A stretch of DNA of 64,000 bases from Liolophura sinensis (GCF_032854445.1 NC_088300.1:53418984-53482983); one strand, 5' to 3'. Shown: positions 53,088 through 63,943, counted from the stretch's first letter. Notes: a model not told the origin generated them from the sequence alone. Translations and numbers: made by a program.

Positions 53088-53145
53088 ATGCTACGTCAGC
53101 TACCCACATTCATCATCCTCGCCTGTCTTCTACCTGGAGTTAACG
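53088..53145 (+). CDS. Metalloprotease exon 1: signal peptide
   Basis: ATG opens MLRQLPTFIILACLLPGVN, ending with G (phase 1) before donor AACG|GTAAGC. This is the only clear signal peptide in frame with the downstream exons. The donor is the first register of a 42-bp minisatellite. Confidence 0.88.
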
Positions 53146-56100
53146 GTAAGCTGGACATCACTTCTAAACTATCATGATCATAAAACGGTAAGCTGGACAT
53201 CAGTTCTAAACTATCATGATTATAAAACGGTAAGCTGGACATCACTTCTAAACTACCATGATCAGAAAAAAGGTAAGCTGGACATTACTTCCAACCTACC
53301 ATTATCATAAAACGGTAATCTGGACATCACTTCTAACCTACCATTATCATAAAACGGTAAGCTGGACATCAGCTCTAACCTACCATGATCAGAAAACGGT
53401 AAACTGGACATCAGTTCTAACCTACCATTATCAGAAAACGGTAAGCTGGACATCACTTCTAACCTACCATGATCATATAACGGTAAGCTGGACATTTCTT
53501 TTTATTTACCATGATCAGAAAACGACAATCTGAACATCACGTTTCACCTATCATGATCTGAAAGTTTCAAGCTTTATTATCTGCTAATACTGTTTTTCTT
53601 AAAGTATATGAAGTTTTCTTTAAAATACTACCGTAAATAGTTTGGCTGTTCCTTTAATTTCTGTTAGAATATCTTTAAGCGACCACAACAGAAACAGAAT
53701 ATATCTCTTGACCTTGACCTATTATGCTTGATCATTGCTTATACTTACTCTGTGATACGATACATCAAAACCTCCGAACATATATCTCTAATATAAACCA
53801 ATGTAACTAATTGCTCGAGTTGCAGATGTGATTTAATCTCTTCTGATGTATAGTCATGGTTATACTGACATGTTTTGGTCAGGGAGGAATTCAGATGCTG
53901 AGTATTTGGAAGAGGGTGGATTTGACGCCGGCCGTGATGACATTGTGGAGGCGGGCGACTTTATTCTCGAAGATCCTGACGATATGAATGATATTGACGC
54001 AGAGCTGGAGATTTTGCCTGCCGATATCAGCCATCCTGACATTATCAGCACAGTTATCTCTGAGATTGAGAGTTTTCGCGATCAAACAAATAGCCAGTCC
54101 GATGTCGATAGGGAGAACGCACTGGCCGAAGTTGATCTGGCGGCAAAGCTGCTGGAAATGGAAGAAGCAGACCGCGACTCGCGTGCCCACGTGTTCAGCT
54201 TGGAAAATGGCATCATAAGAGAAGAGGTAACAGTTAATGTCTTATTGAAAGGAAGCTTCTAAACCATGTGGGAGCCAGAATCAAAAAGGGGTTTTCTGTA
54301 TTTAGGCTGTATGATTAAGGGTGTAGCCATAGAAGTGAATTACCCTTTTTCGTGATAAGGTAAATTTTCCGATGTATTGTTTTAATAATACAATACAACC
54401 AGCCAGACACTCATGTGGCTTCCCTGAAGCATGGTTCTAAACATTTGAATTTTTGCAATTCACATCCAATGGCTGCTAGACAAAAATCGACCTCTATAAC
54501 AGGTTTGCTTTATTACCAGTACTCGTAGAAATGACTCAGATAAACATCAGGAGATTGTATTACATATGATATTTTACATATGATATTTTAGCAGAAGGGT
54601 CCATGTAAACTTAAAGGGGCATAGGCATTTTTTTCATTACGTGGTTGGTAACTCTATGAATCACCTTTTAATCTGGAACTCTTATAAAGCCATGGGATAC
54701 GTCCTTTTACAGAAACCGGAAAGACAATGTCGCGTCATTCGTAATCTACGTTCTTCAGTATTAGAGACGAGACACCATTGTTGTGCGTATTGATACAGAT
54801 TATAAGTACTGTCCCCCTTATTATTACACCCGAAGGCAACGCGGTATGGCTAGCTAATTTAGACCTTGGGGAATAACCTTAGGCGTATTCCACTACCACT
54901 TTCTCGCGGAAAATGTCTATAAAGTATATCGGAATTGTCTTGCAATCAGACGGAAAACCGCTGAAATAACACTACTTCTACAGGGCAAAATGGTAAACTA
55001 GAAACGATGACGTCACAGAGAAACAGGCGCCCTCTCGGGTGGTAGAAACATCTCGCCCTAGATTGGTTAAAACTGAGAGCATGGCGGTCCTTTCGATTTT
55101 CCCTACGTTAGCGTGTTTGCTTACTTGAACTGCGATATCTCGGTTATCCTACATCACAAAAATGAAAAGTGACCTTTTATTGAATTTTAAATGTGACTCT
55201 TTACACATTTGGTCTAGTGTTGTCCTTTCTTTTAAACAGAATAGGTATCACTTGATACAAAATCAGTTTTTAGTTGATGTCACTCCATTTTAGTTACAGA
55301 GGCGGTATAAGCAACCTGACTGGCCCACGTGGTAAATATACAGCTCCATATACATGTATTCTGCGAAAAGGTTCTCAAAGTGTTACACTTTTAGTACAAA
55401 GGGAGTTAATCGATATACTAATCACCACAGTCGCGGACAAGAATCGATATGCTTCATAGCTATGGCCAAATAAATTGGTTTGATTTCGAGAAGCTTCTAA
55501 CAGGCCTGCAAAGCCATCATTTTTAATGTTAGTTGATGGTGTTTGTTCTTCACTCCATTTCTGAACTTCGTTTCAAAACCGATCACTTCCTCCTGGGAAA
55601 TAAAAAAGAGTGGACTAACATCCGACATGTTTCTGTGACATAACACCGCCATTTGTCTAGAAAGTGCGACGCGGCTGTCAACATAACAGTGTAAAGTGCA
55701 ACAGAAACCCAATTATTTTCCGTTTGAAGTATGATTTCTTGTACTCCTAGTAAGAGGATTGGGCATAATTTCACCCGATTGCCCGAATTTCTCGTGTTTA
55801 ATACACATCTTTATAAATCAATTTAGGAGGACATTTTTCCATGATAATATCCTTGGGAGAATTTGAATGTGGACGGCAGTAAAAAAAACCACCGAATAAT
55901 GTACGATGTATTTTATTGCACTTATAATTACATACCAGTGTTTCATTAATTTGAGCATCTGGCATGAGAGCGATTTTAACCCCATCATCATCCTCTATAA
56001 AATGATATCGTGTACCCACAACATTCCTTGTGATTGCATTTTGGACAACTATAAACCAAAGGCGACAACGACGTTGATAGTAATATTATTAAACCTGATT

Positions 56101-59100
56101 TAAAAATTAATAACAAAAACAGATTTGTTTACCTAATTAAACAAAGAGATATATTTTCCTTGTTCCTTGCCTCTGACATATCCCATGCTTGTCTGTGTAC
56201 CCAGTGTATTTAAGTGCCGCGTCGGCCTAGTAATCTTTATAGTGAGAAAAATATTAACCATTTACAAGTAATGTTCAAGGTGATGAGGAACAAAAAACAA
56301 ACAAAAAACAAGAAAGAAGCTGTCAACAGTTTCCATTAATTAAACGTGTTTCATGTTGATATCACCATTTGCTGTTATAGCAGACCACAATTTCTCTGTG
56401 TGACAATTCCATCACCATAATCTGTTGTAACATAATTTACAATGTTTCTTAGGAATCGGGGCCTCCGTGACTCAGTCGGTTAGCGCGCTAGCGCAGCGTA
56501 ATGACCCAGGAGCCTCTGCTGCGGTCGCTCTGAGTTCAAGTCCAGCTCATGCTGGCTTCCTCTCTGGCCCTAAGTTGGAAGGTCTGACAGCAAACTGCGG
56601 ATGGTCGTGAGTTTCCCCCGGGCTGTGCCCGGTTTCCACCCACCATAATGCTGGCCGCCGTCGTATAAGTGAAATATTCTTGAGTACGGCGTAAAACAAC
56701 AATCAAAAAAAAAAAAAAAAAAATCTTAGGAATCGCTCGTTTCAATAATTAATCGGAGTCCATTGTCTTTTAAACGTCTATATTGCATACACCTGTCTGA
56801 TTCTATATTTTCATATTTACACGAGAATAAACTTCAGTGAACTGTAATACAAACACAAAATCTACTTTCGTCATTGTTATATGAAAAGAAGTGGACTATT
56901 ATAATGTGAACAAAACAAATGACCACTAATTCACATCATTGAAAGATGCTGCCCGAGTTATCAGAAGAAGACGACGACGGTGAGCTGAGTGGGGAATTTA
57001 ACAATATCAATGATGACCTTGAACTGGAAGACGATAACGATGATTACGACCTTGCTGATGAAGACCTAAACAGTGGAGAGAATTCCGGCATAGAGGCTTT
57101 ACTGACGTCTCCTTCACATTTTATCGAACCTGGTAATTTCAACGATACGGTATTAGCTTGGATGTTTTAATTCTTTTAAGACATTGACTTACTGAAAAGC
57201 CTTGTCAGTGCCATATTATTGGTAGATTTTATTTCAAAATAACCTTTGTTGCAGAAAAGGAAAACAGGCATTAAAAATGGTTTCTAAATGTTTCGAATGC
57301 CCAAATTCTAATTTTTAGAAATAGTTTGCTGCCAGAAATAAACATAGTCCAGAAGTAATGTGAGCAAGGCTAAACTTGCATCAAACTCAAGGAAGAGTCA
57401 CCTAATAAATGAGATATATATATTTCTGCTGACCTGGTTTTACAAGATTATGACATCGTCGTAAACAAACGGTACGGCCGCGGTTTACCGGCCATTGTGG
57501 ACATCCTGGCGGTTCTCGACTACTCCCTCTACCGGAAGTTCCTGGAACGACATGGCAATAACAAGATGAAGACGATGAGGGGGATTCGGAAGTACTACAC
57601 CATCATGGTTGCCATGGTGAGATGTATTATATTAAATTAGAATAGTTAAATGATGACAGTCGTATGATAGATAATTATTTTATTAATTTCGATTCCTTTC
57701 TTGACGACAAAATTTCGATTACATCGACCATCAAAGTTGGAATAAATTAAATATTAATTTTTTATTTATTTATTTATTTATTTATTTTGTTTATCTGTGT
57801 CTTACGCCGTACCCAAGAGCATTGACGGCCAGCATTATGATGGAGTGAGTGAGTGCTTGGGCTTTAATGTTGTACTTAACAATTTTTCAGTCATATGACG
57901 ACTAAAGAGCCCTTAGAGGGCATGTAATGTGCTTCCATATTGCAGAATGGAAATCCACCGCTCTTTTATCTAGTGCTGCTTCACTGAGACGACTTACTGA
58001 CGGCAAGTAAGCAGCCCAGCCCGAGCCATTATACTGATACAAATCAACCAGTCGTTGCACTATGCCCTTAATGCTGAACGCCAAGCGAGGAAGCTACAGC
58101 TTCCTCCTTTAAGGTCTTAGGTGTAATCCGACCCAGGATTGACCCTGGATCTATCGCCTCCAGCGCTATATTATCTGAGCCATCGGGGCCGGTTACATTT
58201 TGATGGTAGGAAATATCGAGTAAAAAAGTCGGAAGTGGAAAACTGCTGACCGGTGTTCTTTCTTGTGTAAGTACTAGCTCAAATTTTTGTAAAGATGTTT
58301 CTAAACCACAAAGGACTCAAAAACTGGATTCTCCAATATCTTTTACCGTTCTTATCTTCAGGCAAATGAGAGATATTCAACCATACGTGTGCCTGGCATG
58401 GCGATTCAGCTGGTGTTGACTAACATTGTTGTATCTAACGTAGGTACATTTCCTGTTTATTTCAATAGCTCGAATTACTTATGTTCAAATCAATGGGAGC
58501 ATTCGAAGATAAGGTGGTTCATTCATTTACTTATTTGATTGGTGTTATACGCCGCAATCAAGACTATTTCACTTATACGCATTACAGTGAGAGGAAACCA
58601 GGCAGAGCATTCCTGAGCACGGCGTAAAACAACACCAATCATATAAATAAATAAATAAATATATGAATCATCTCATTCGCGAATGCTCCTATGGATTTGA
58701 TTTAATTGCGATGTTTTAATGTTAAACATTATGCCATTGCTGAAGGAAAAAAGCATTCTTGTCTTGCGTAACAAAAAAAATCGGTTAAGCCGCGCTCACA
58801 AAGAGGAGTCGATGCGGCAAATCGCATCGTGTGAACGCGGCTTTATGGTGATTGGGGCGATGCTTAAGAGAAATACATCGTAGATAATAAAATCTGGGCT
58901 GTTTACAGGATCCCTCCGACTCTTCGTGGGTTGAGAGTATTGTTCAGTTTAAGAACAAGAAACCAGTCGTCAGTGGTGTCACTGCACTCAAGAAATTTCA
59001 GAAGTGGTTGGTGAAGAACAAGGATTTACCGTCGTACGATCATGCTATTGCCTTCACCGGGTAATGGAATTCAATCTTTAAACTCCGTGTAGAGTTATTC

Positions 59101-62100
59101 CAAAGAAATATGTCAGTATTCTAGTGGCTTACAAATCGATATTTTTAACTGTAGCTTTCTTGAAAAACTCGCCCACTGTAAATGAGTACCTCTGACGACA
59201 GCAAACTGGATAGCAAGACGACTCAACATCAGTCTTATCTGCAGAACGTAAAGATTAGCTTCCAGAAAGCAAAAACAGCTTAAGTTTTCAAAAATGACGT
59301 CTGAATTTATCAAAATAGTTTATAGCGATAGACCGTACCTTAAGTGTTTGCTTCGATTTCCCCACCTTTTTCTTTGTCATCTTTTTAAGCAAAGAAATCA
59401 CCCCATTAGTGAATACAGTCAAAGTAATGTGTCTTGTTCTACTTTTCAGCTACGATATGCTTGTCCACAGGGCTTCACCGGCTTCAGGTACTGATGTCAT
59501 GTTAAACATTTGAATGTAAAAAGAAGATGTTTATAACTATGTGAAACTTTGGGTTGTTTTAAACAAAACCTTAGTATTGTACAGAGGTCGGGTTCGTATT
59601 TATAATTATGTATCAATTTAAAAGCTTGTTGTGACTTCACGCTATACAGAAACCATAATGTCTTCCTCCGGAAAGTACTGCAGCCGTACGTTCCTAAATT
59701 CGCCTGTATACATGTCGCCATACATAAATAATCAGAACTAAAACATTGCACCTCGTGACATCTGGGCATTCCATATCCCCACACCCTCCCACCGCTAAAC
59801 ACAGATATCGTTTATTATGTAACACTAATCCAACCGTTTAAGGGGGGGGGGGAGTTAAAGGGACTTTATTCTCTGATTTTATTTAACCAACTCAGAGTAT
59901 GAAATACACTTGAAGGAAAGGTGTATTCATCAACAAGTCTATTTTCTGGTGTGGAGAAAGACCTCATAAATGTACATTCCTGGATGCTTCACACCTCGTA
60001 CTTTCTTATCTTGTTCAGTTACTCGGCCTTTCTCCAGAAAATTGACTTATTTTGGAATGCACTATGAAAATTGTAAGTCGTGTGGAATACCATATTATCA
60101 TCTCAGTGGGAATGCAAAATGTCTCTTAACATATTTGACATCATGTACATGTTCACTTTTAAATATTTAGACCACTTTTCCATCCACTTCCGTTAAACAG
60201 TGTTCCCAGGCAGAGAAAAAAATCTTATTAGAGTTACCTCCCTTACACCGGCTCCTACAGCGTCGAGTTTTGGATTTGAATTTCAACCTGGCAACATGAT
60301 GAATACACCTTTCCTTCAAGTGTATTTTATATTACCTAAAATCAGAGAACAAAGTTCTTTTCACTGTTAAATTTCTCATAATTAGAGAAATTACATACTC
60401 GCCTTGTGGTCTGTTCTCCGCGTCTGACGGGCGTTGCCCGTACCATCTTATGTATGTACGCTTGAGCATGATAGACAAGAACTGCAAATTTAGATTGGGC
60501 ATAGCATCGAAACATTTGAATTATCACAGAACTTACCTGTCGCAGAGCTAATGAAATATTTGTTGTGTTTATGTTACAGGTCTTGCTCACCTGGCGGGAA
60601 TGTGTAATACAGCTTTAGGGCTGTCCTCATCTATCATCGTGGATCACGCCGATTACCGCTCTGCTTACGTCATCGCGCATGAGCTGGGTCACAGGTAAAC
60701 CCTCACTCGTGCTATTAAACATTGTGTTTCTTACCAAATTCCATTCCAGTGACAAGTGTTTTTATGCTTGCATGATTATTCGTGATCTGCGTCTTTTCTT
60801 GTAATGCTGTAATGCAATATATCATCCAATCATATTGTTTGCGACTTTCAACTAATGCCTCGCTATAAGAGTTGTCGTTACATCACTGGTTATGTGTAAT
60901 CCGATGCCAATACTGGAACTGCAGTCGCTGCTTTTGTCTGTACACTGTAAATAAGATCATGGCTTTATTTAACATCTTATATCGATTTACAGTCTTGTAA
61001 AGTTGTGCTGCTATTTGTGCTACATGCTAGAGCAAATGGAATAATATCTGCCAATAAGTAATTTTTAATCAGTTAAGACATTTTGATTACTGTAAGAAAT
61101 TTCAGCTTTAGGTTCAAAAGACAGTCAAATTGTTTTGCATACATTTTTAGCCTCTTCCATTCGTCAACATTTTGAAGTTAGTATTTCTGCAATACAAAAT
61201 AACGTGCACTTACCAGAGTCGGTCAGAGAGATGTTTTGAGGCAGGTTTCAGAAATGTTTTCTGGCAATATGTTATGTTCAGAAAAAGTGCTGATTAGGTG
61301 GGAAATCGTCAGGCGTCTTACACATAGCGGGGATAATTACATGGATTCACTGGCGTTGACCTGTTACGATGAATAACTTTCGTCATATGGCTGAAATAAT
61401 GTTTGAAAGCAACCTGACACCACAGGCAAAGTTTGCACGCCTGTTTACTGAGACAGTACGGACATTCAAAGAGCGTTGGTACAGGACATTTTCCGTCTTC
61501 ATAGTTCCATATTATATGTGTACACGGCCTTGGTCCGTCCAGTGTGTTGCGAACTCATTGTCATTATAATGATGGGAATTTTTTAACTATACCATCTTTA
61601 ACATTCAGGGCTCTAATTCCTTTATAGCCTTGGCGCTTCTCATGATGGGCAAGGGAAGAACCATAGATGTCCGGTCTCTCACAACTACGTCATGTCTCCA
61701 AAAGCTGTATATGCTAAAAGTACCTTCAAAAACATCTACACCTTCTCCACGTGCTCTCTCACCCAAATGAGGACATTCCTGAGGTAATGTGACATCATTT
61801 AATGCGATCAGTACTTTAAGGAGACGAAAACACTTTGTGATCTGCACATTTACAAAAGGTAGCCATGGAGATTGGGTTGCTTTTGGGTTCAGTTATCGGT
61901 TCACTCAACTCATATTTGATATTGACAAGTCATTGCCAAAGAGAATGTGAGTGACATACATGTAGTGAAATCTGATAGATAATGAAAATCATTGCCAGGA
62001 AGTATATATCAGTAAAGTGAAAACTGTGTAATATTATCGTGCTATATTTCATCTCAGGTCACCAGCCGCCACATGCCTGTACAACAAGGCCACGCCCCTT

Positions 62101-63304
62101 AGTAACTACGACATAAGTAAAACTCCACCCGGCCAGCTATTCAGTGGTGACGCTCAGTGTAAGATGGTCTTTGGAAAACGGTCTGGCCTATGCGGAGTAA
62201 GTCAGATATTATGATAAATATTATGCCAGTTTGCCATTCATGATCTAAGCGAGTTTTGTTCGTGTAGGATTGTTAGTTCATAAGATCTATCGTGTAAAGT
62301 TCATGCTGAATGCGTGAATAACCTAAATGAACATTGTTGGTTGCTTGGTGTTTGAGATTAAAATCTTCCGGAGAACACAACAAATTCTGAAACTGCCTGG
62401 AGAATTCTGGTCCTTGTCTGGAAGAAGCAAAAAGTTCACTTTAAGGTGCTACATGTACATGTAGTTATTCATTGATATTTGTCACCTTGATTAGTATGGA
62501 TATTATTTGTCGTTATAATGTATTAAATCTCCTTCATAAGTATAACATCTGAAGACGTACTAGACAGCACCTATGACGGAAGCTTACTCAAGGCGGCATT
62601 GGGACCAAAACCTCTTACTGACATATGGATCTCTTAAGAAGAAAGTATCTCAATAAGATATATGACCTGTTTTCTCCAGGAGCCAAGTCTGCAGAAGACT
62701 ATGTGTGAGAGGTTATGGTGTGCAGTCCCGGAGGACCGGACGCGCTGCCGCACAAACGACCTGCTTTATGCCCTACCCGGAACCGCTTGTGGCCTTAATA
62801 AGGTCAGAATACTTTTTGTTTGCCTTCAAAGGCTACATCGTTGGCATAACCATAACCCGTCTGAAAATAGGCGGTTGTGGTTAAAGTTGTCATAACTGTT
62901 TTACCCGGGCCAGATTCTTCCAAAGTGTATAAAAATGGCCTATAAGCTTGATATAAACTCAACCCTGGACTGAAGTTCCATTTGCATGATGGAGAGAAAT
63001 GAGACTTGTTTAAATCTTTTGATACTTTCATAGCAGTTTTATAAAACCTTATCTTTTTCTACATTTTTGAACAACCGGCCCATAAACATTTCTGTAATGG
63101 TAACCAATTCCGAGTTCCATTGTACAAAACCAGACTCACTTCATCTTACAAATGGCCTGTCTTCACCCAAGATCTTATTTCTCTATTTTAAGACTGATGC
63201 GTTATATGTGAATATCTCAGATTCTCACATTAACTGTAATCATGATTTGGATGTACATGAAAGAGAAAATTTTGGCCACAGGTTTGGTAATTATCAAGTG
63301 TGCA

Positions 63305-63360
<56 letters not shown>

Positions 63361-63943
63361 GTGTGCTTACAGTACACATGGAACGCCAAAAGAACAAAAG
63401 ACGGTATGGTAACTTTGTGGTGATATATAAGCGGTAAAGTTTTATTTTTTACTGTCCATAGCATGAATCTGGACACCAAACATGGGCATGATGCAATGAG
63501 CCAAATATCAACTGTGATATAGAATTTAATATAAACGTTTACATTTGGAGATACGATCGAGAATCGACGATCCAGGTGTAGACTTGTCTAAATCAAAAAA
63601 GCAATTGAACAAATATTGTTATCATAGTGGTCACGAAACAATAATTCAACGGAAAGCAAGTCTTCTGAAAACAATGGGTGTTTGGTTGGAGGGAAAGATT
63701 GAGTTTTTGCAACATTTTGAAAATTGCTAAACGAGTGTTGTAGGTATGTTGATGAGCATGAATTGTACCCACAGCACTGTGATCGCCTGGCATGCGTGAC
63801 ATCACAGTCGGTGATACTTCGGCCGGTCGCGTCCTCGAAGTGGTCATCAAGTAAACCATCTTCGCCTTCTGGAGTAAAAAACTCCAGTCCGTTTAAAGGA
63901 CGACAGCAAGCCAGACACCGGCCTCGTTATAGGAGCCTGAAGG
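53088..63943 (+). CDS. ADAMTS-like secreted zinc metalloprotease (M12B), partial gene
   Basis: Twelve exons join in phase with no lesion: 53088-53145, 53883-54226, 56946-57132, 57447-57616, 58362-58439, 58909-59060, 59450-59487, 60580-60694, 61628-61783, 62058-62196, 62680-62802 and about 63736-63943. The product has a signal peptide (about 1-19), an acidic propeptide (about 20-195), a reprolysin catalytic domain (about 200-430) with zinc ligands in HELGHSLGASHD (His376, 380, 386 by my count) and the Met-turn HNYVMSP, then a disintegrin-like/cysteine-rich part. Thrombospondin repeats would lie beyond the window. Zinc endopeptidases of this type cleave extracellular matrix and are made as zymogens. 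Whether it is ADAMTS proper or an invertebrate-specific ADAM-like branch cannot be settled here. Confidence 0.92.
53144..53563. repeat. 42-bp minisatellite repeating the exon 1 splice donor
   Basis: CGGTAAGCTGG recurs at 53144, 53186, 53228, 53271, 53313, 53355, 53397, 53439 and 53481, then decays (CGACAATC at 53523). The period is 42 bp (one unit is 43). Each unit is AACG|GTAAGCTGGACATC followed by (A/G)CTTCTAACCTACC and ATGATCAGAA. Because 42 is divisible by three, long meaningless frames run through it on both strands. Confidence 0.95.
53883..54226 (+). CDS. Metalloprotease exon 2: acidic propeptide
   Basis: The phase-1 join gives GRNSDAEYLEEGGFDAG, then DDIVEAGDFILEDPDDMNDI and LEEMEEADRDSRAHVFSLEN-like acidic helices. 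Ends in phase 0 at GAG|GTAACA. I recognise no cysteine switch in this exon. Acidic propeptides are seen in other invertebrate shell- or matrix-associated proteases, but the role here is inference. Confidence 0.85.
56459..56723 (+). mobile_element. SINE family 1, full length with poly-A tail and target-site duplication
   Basis: Head GGGGCCTCCGTGACTCAGTC, GCGCTAGCGCAGCGTAATGA, B-box GAGTTCAAGTCC, body, then TTGAGTACGGCGTAAAACAA and a run of about 18 A. TCTTAGGAATCG flanks both sides (56447-56458, 56724-56735). It sits in the metalloprotease intron before exon 3. Confidence 0.96.
56946..57132 (+). CDS. Metalloprotease exon 3: Asp/Glu-rich propeptide segment
   Basis: Phase 0 start after CATTGAAAG; encodes MLPELSEEDDDGELSGEFNN, then INDDLELEDDNDDYDLADED and LLTSPSHFIEP. 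Ends in phase 1 at CCTG|GTAATT. Roughly 40% Asp/Glu. The acceptor has a weak pyrimidine tract. Confidence 0.8.
57447..57616 (+). CDS. Metalloprotease exon 4: start of catalytic domain
   Basis: After GGTTTTACAAG it encodes DYDIVVNKRYGRGLPAIVDI, LAVLDYSLYRKFLERHGNNK and IRKYYTIMVAM. This is the first strand and helix of reprolysin domains (ILAV.D..L...). Ends in phase 0 at ATG|GTGAGA. Confidence 0.9.
57755..57843 (-). mobile_element. SINE family 1 fragment, inverted, split by SINE family 2
   Basis: TTTATTTATTTATTT, CTTACGCCGTACCCAAGAGC and GGCCAGCATTATGATGG form the tail complement. The remainder is cut off by the family-2 insertion that follows. Confidence 0.85.
57844..58195 (-). mobile_element. 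SINE family 2, full length, nested in family 1
   Basis: Read on the minus strand it starts with a tRNA-like head (GGCCCCGATGGCTCAGATAA, B-box-like GGGTCAATCCTG) and ends GCACTCACTCACTC. It is flanked by CATTATGATGG (57833-57843) and CATTTTGATGG (58196-58206), an aging target-site duplication. The nesting shows family 2 moved after that family-1 copy. Confidence 0.9.
58362..58439 (+). CDS. Metalloprotease exon 5: catalytic domain
   Basis: 26 codons, phase 0/0, from TTATCTTCAG to AAC|GTAGGT: ANERYSTIRVPGMAIQLVLT, then NIVVSN. This matches the reprolysin helix-strand ...VN..Y...........LV.I...... Confidence 0.88.
58535..58662. mobile_element. Two SINE family 1 tails in inverted orientation
   Basis: TATTTGATTGGTGTTATACG near 58540 (minus copy) faces GCACGGCGTAAAACAACACC, then AATCATATAAATAAATAAAT near 58617 (plus copy). 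The transcript of this intron could form a hairpin of about 30 bp per arm. Confidence 0.8.
58785..58845. repeat. 61-bp palindrome
   Basis: TTAAGCCGCGCTCACA pairs with TGTGAACGCGGCTTTA, and the inner arms CGATGCG and CGCATCG surround a few bases. It is GC-rich in AT-rich intron DNA, about 65 bp before exon 6 of the metalloprotease gene. Confidence 0.85.
58909..59060 (+). CDS. Metalloprotease exon 6: catalytic domain
   Basis: Phase 0 start after GCTGTTTACAG; encodes DPSDSSWVESIVQFKNKKPV, ALKKFQKWLVKNK and YDHAIAFTG. The last part is the DHA...T strand that precedes the zinc helix. Ends phase 2 at GG|GTAATG. Confidence 0.9.
59450..59487 (+). CDS. Metalloprotease exon 7 (38-nt microexon)
   Basis: Between GTTCTACTTTTCAG and TCAG|GTACTG. 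Joined phases give GYDMLVHRASPAS-G, linking DHAIAFT to GLAHLAGMC. Its size is consistent with the need to restore phase from 2 to 1. Confidence 0.8.
60580..60694 (+). CDS. Metalloprotease exon 8: zinc-binding helix
   Basis: After TATGTTACAG it encodes GLAHLAGMCNTALGLSSSII, VDHADYRSAYVIAHELGH. It ends in phase 2 inside the zinc motif at ACAG|GTAAAC. G.A..G.MC is the standard strand before the catalytic helix; the catalytic base is Glu in HELGH. Confidence 0.95.
61628..61783 (+). CDS. Metalloprotease exon 9: third zinc ligand and Met-turn
   Basis: After AATTCCTTTATAG the join gives SLGASHDGQGKNHRC, then PVSHNYVMSPKAVYAKS and TFSTCSLTQMRTFLR. The SLGASHD supplies the third His and Asp, and VMSP is the Met-turn. 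Phase 2 at GAG|GTAATG. Confidence 0.95.
62058..62196 (+). CDS. Metalloprotease exon 10: disintegrin-like region
   Basis: After TTTCATCTCAG it encodes RSPAATCLYNKATPLSNYDI, SKTPPGQLFSGDAQCKMVFG and KRSGLCG. The PGQ.F..D.QC...FG pattern is typical of the segment after the ADAMTS catalytic domain. Phase 0 at GGA|GTAAGT. Confidence 0.93.
62680..62802 (+). CDS. Metalloprotease exon 11: cysteine-rich region
   Basis: 41 codons, phase 0/0, between TTTTCTCCAG and AAG|GTCAGA: EPSLQKTMCERLWCAVPEDR, RCRTNDLLYALPGTACGLNK. C..LWC......A..GT.CG is the ADAMTS disintegrin-like signature. Confidence 0.92.
63308..63359. repeat. (AAT)n microsatellite
   Basis: About 17 AAT units in a metalloprotease intron. Confidence 0.95.
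63736..63943 (+). CDS. Metalloprotease exon 12 (probable)
   Basis: If the exon starts after TAAACGAG the phase-0 join reads CCRYVDEHELYPQHCDRLAC, then a Ser/Pro/Lys/Arg-rich stretch (SSKWSSSKPSSPSG, RQQARHRPRYRSLK) to donor AAGG|GTAATT. The alternative acceptor GTTGTAG four bases later would break phase. The basic Ser-rich stretch is not typical ADAMTS and may be a linker. Confidence 0.65.

Noticed and set aside
53258-53533. Repetitive frames (VSWTSLLTYH and MSSLPFSDNGRLE types) on both strands
   Set aside because: Artefact of a 42-bp repeat whose length is a multiple of three.
56459-56560. Possible tRNA gene (GGCTCAGTCGGTTAGCGCGC with GTTCAAGTCC)
   Set aside because: It is the tRNA-derived head of a SINE; the cloverleaf is not complete and the same head recurs with a body and A-tail at other sites.
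61369-61569. 66-codon frame in the metalloprotease intron before exon 9
   Set aside because: Exons 8 and 9 join in phase across the zinc motif; no room for an extra exon there.
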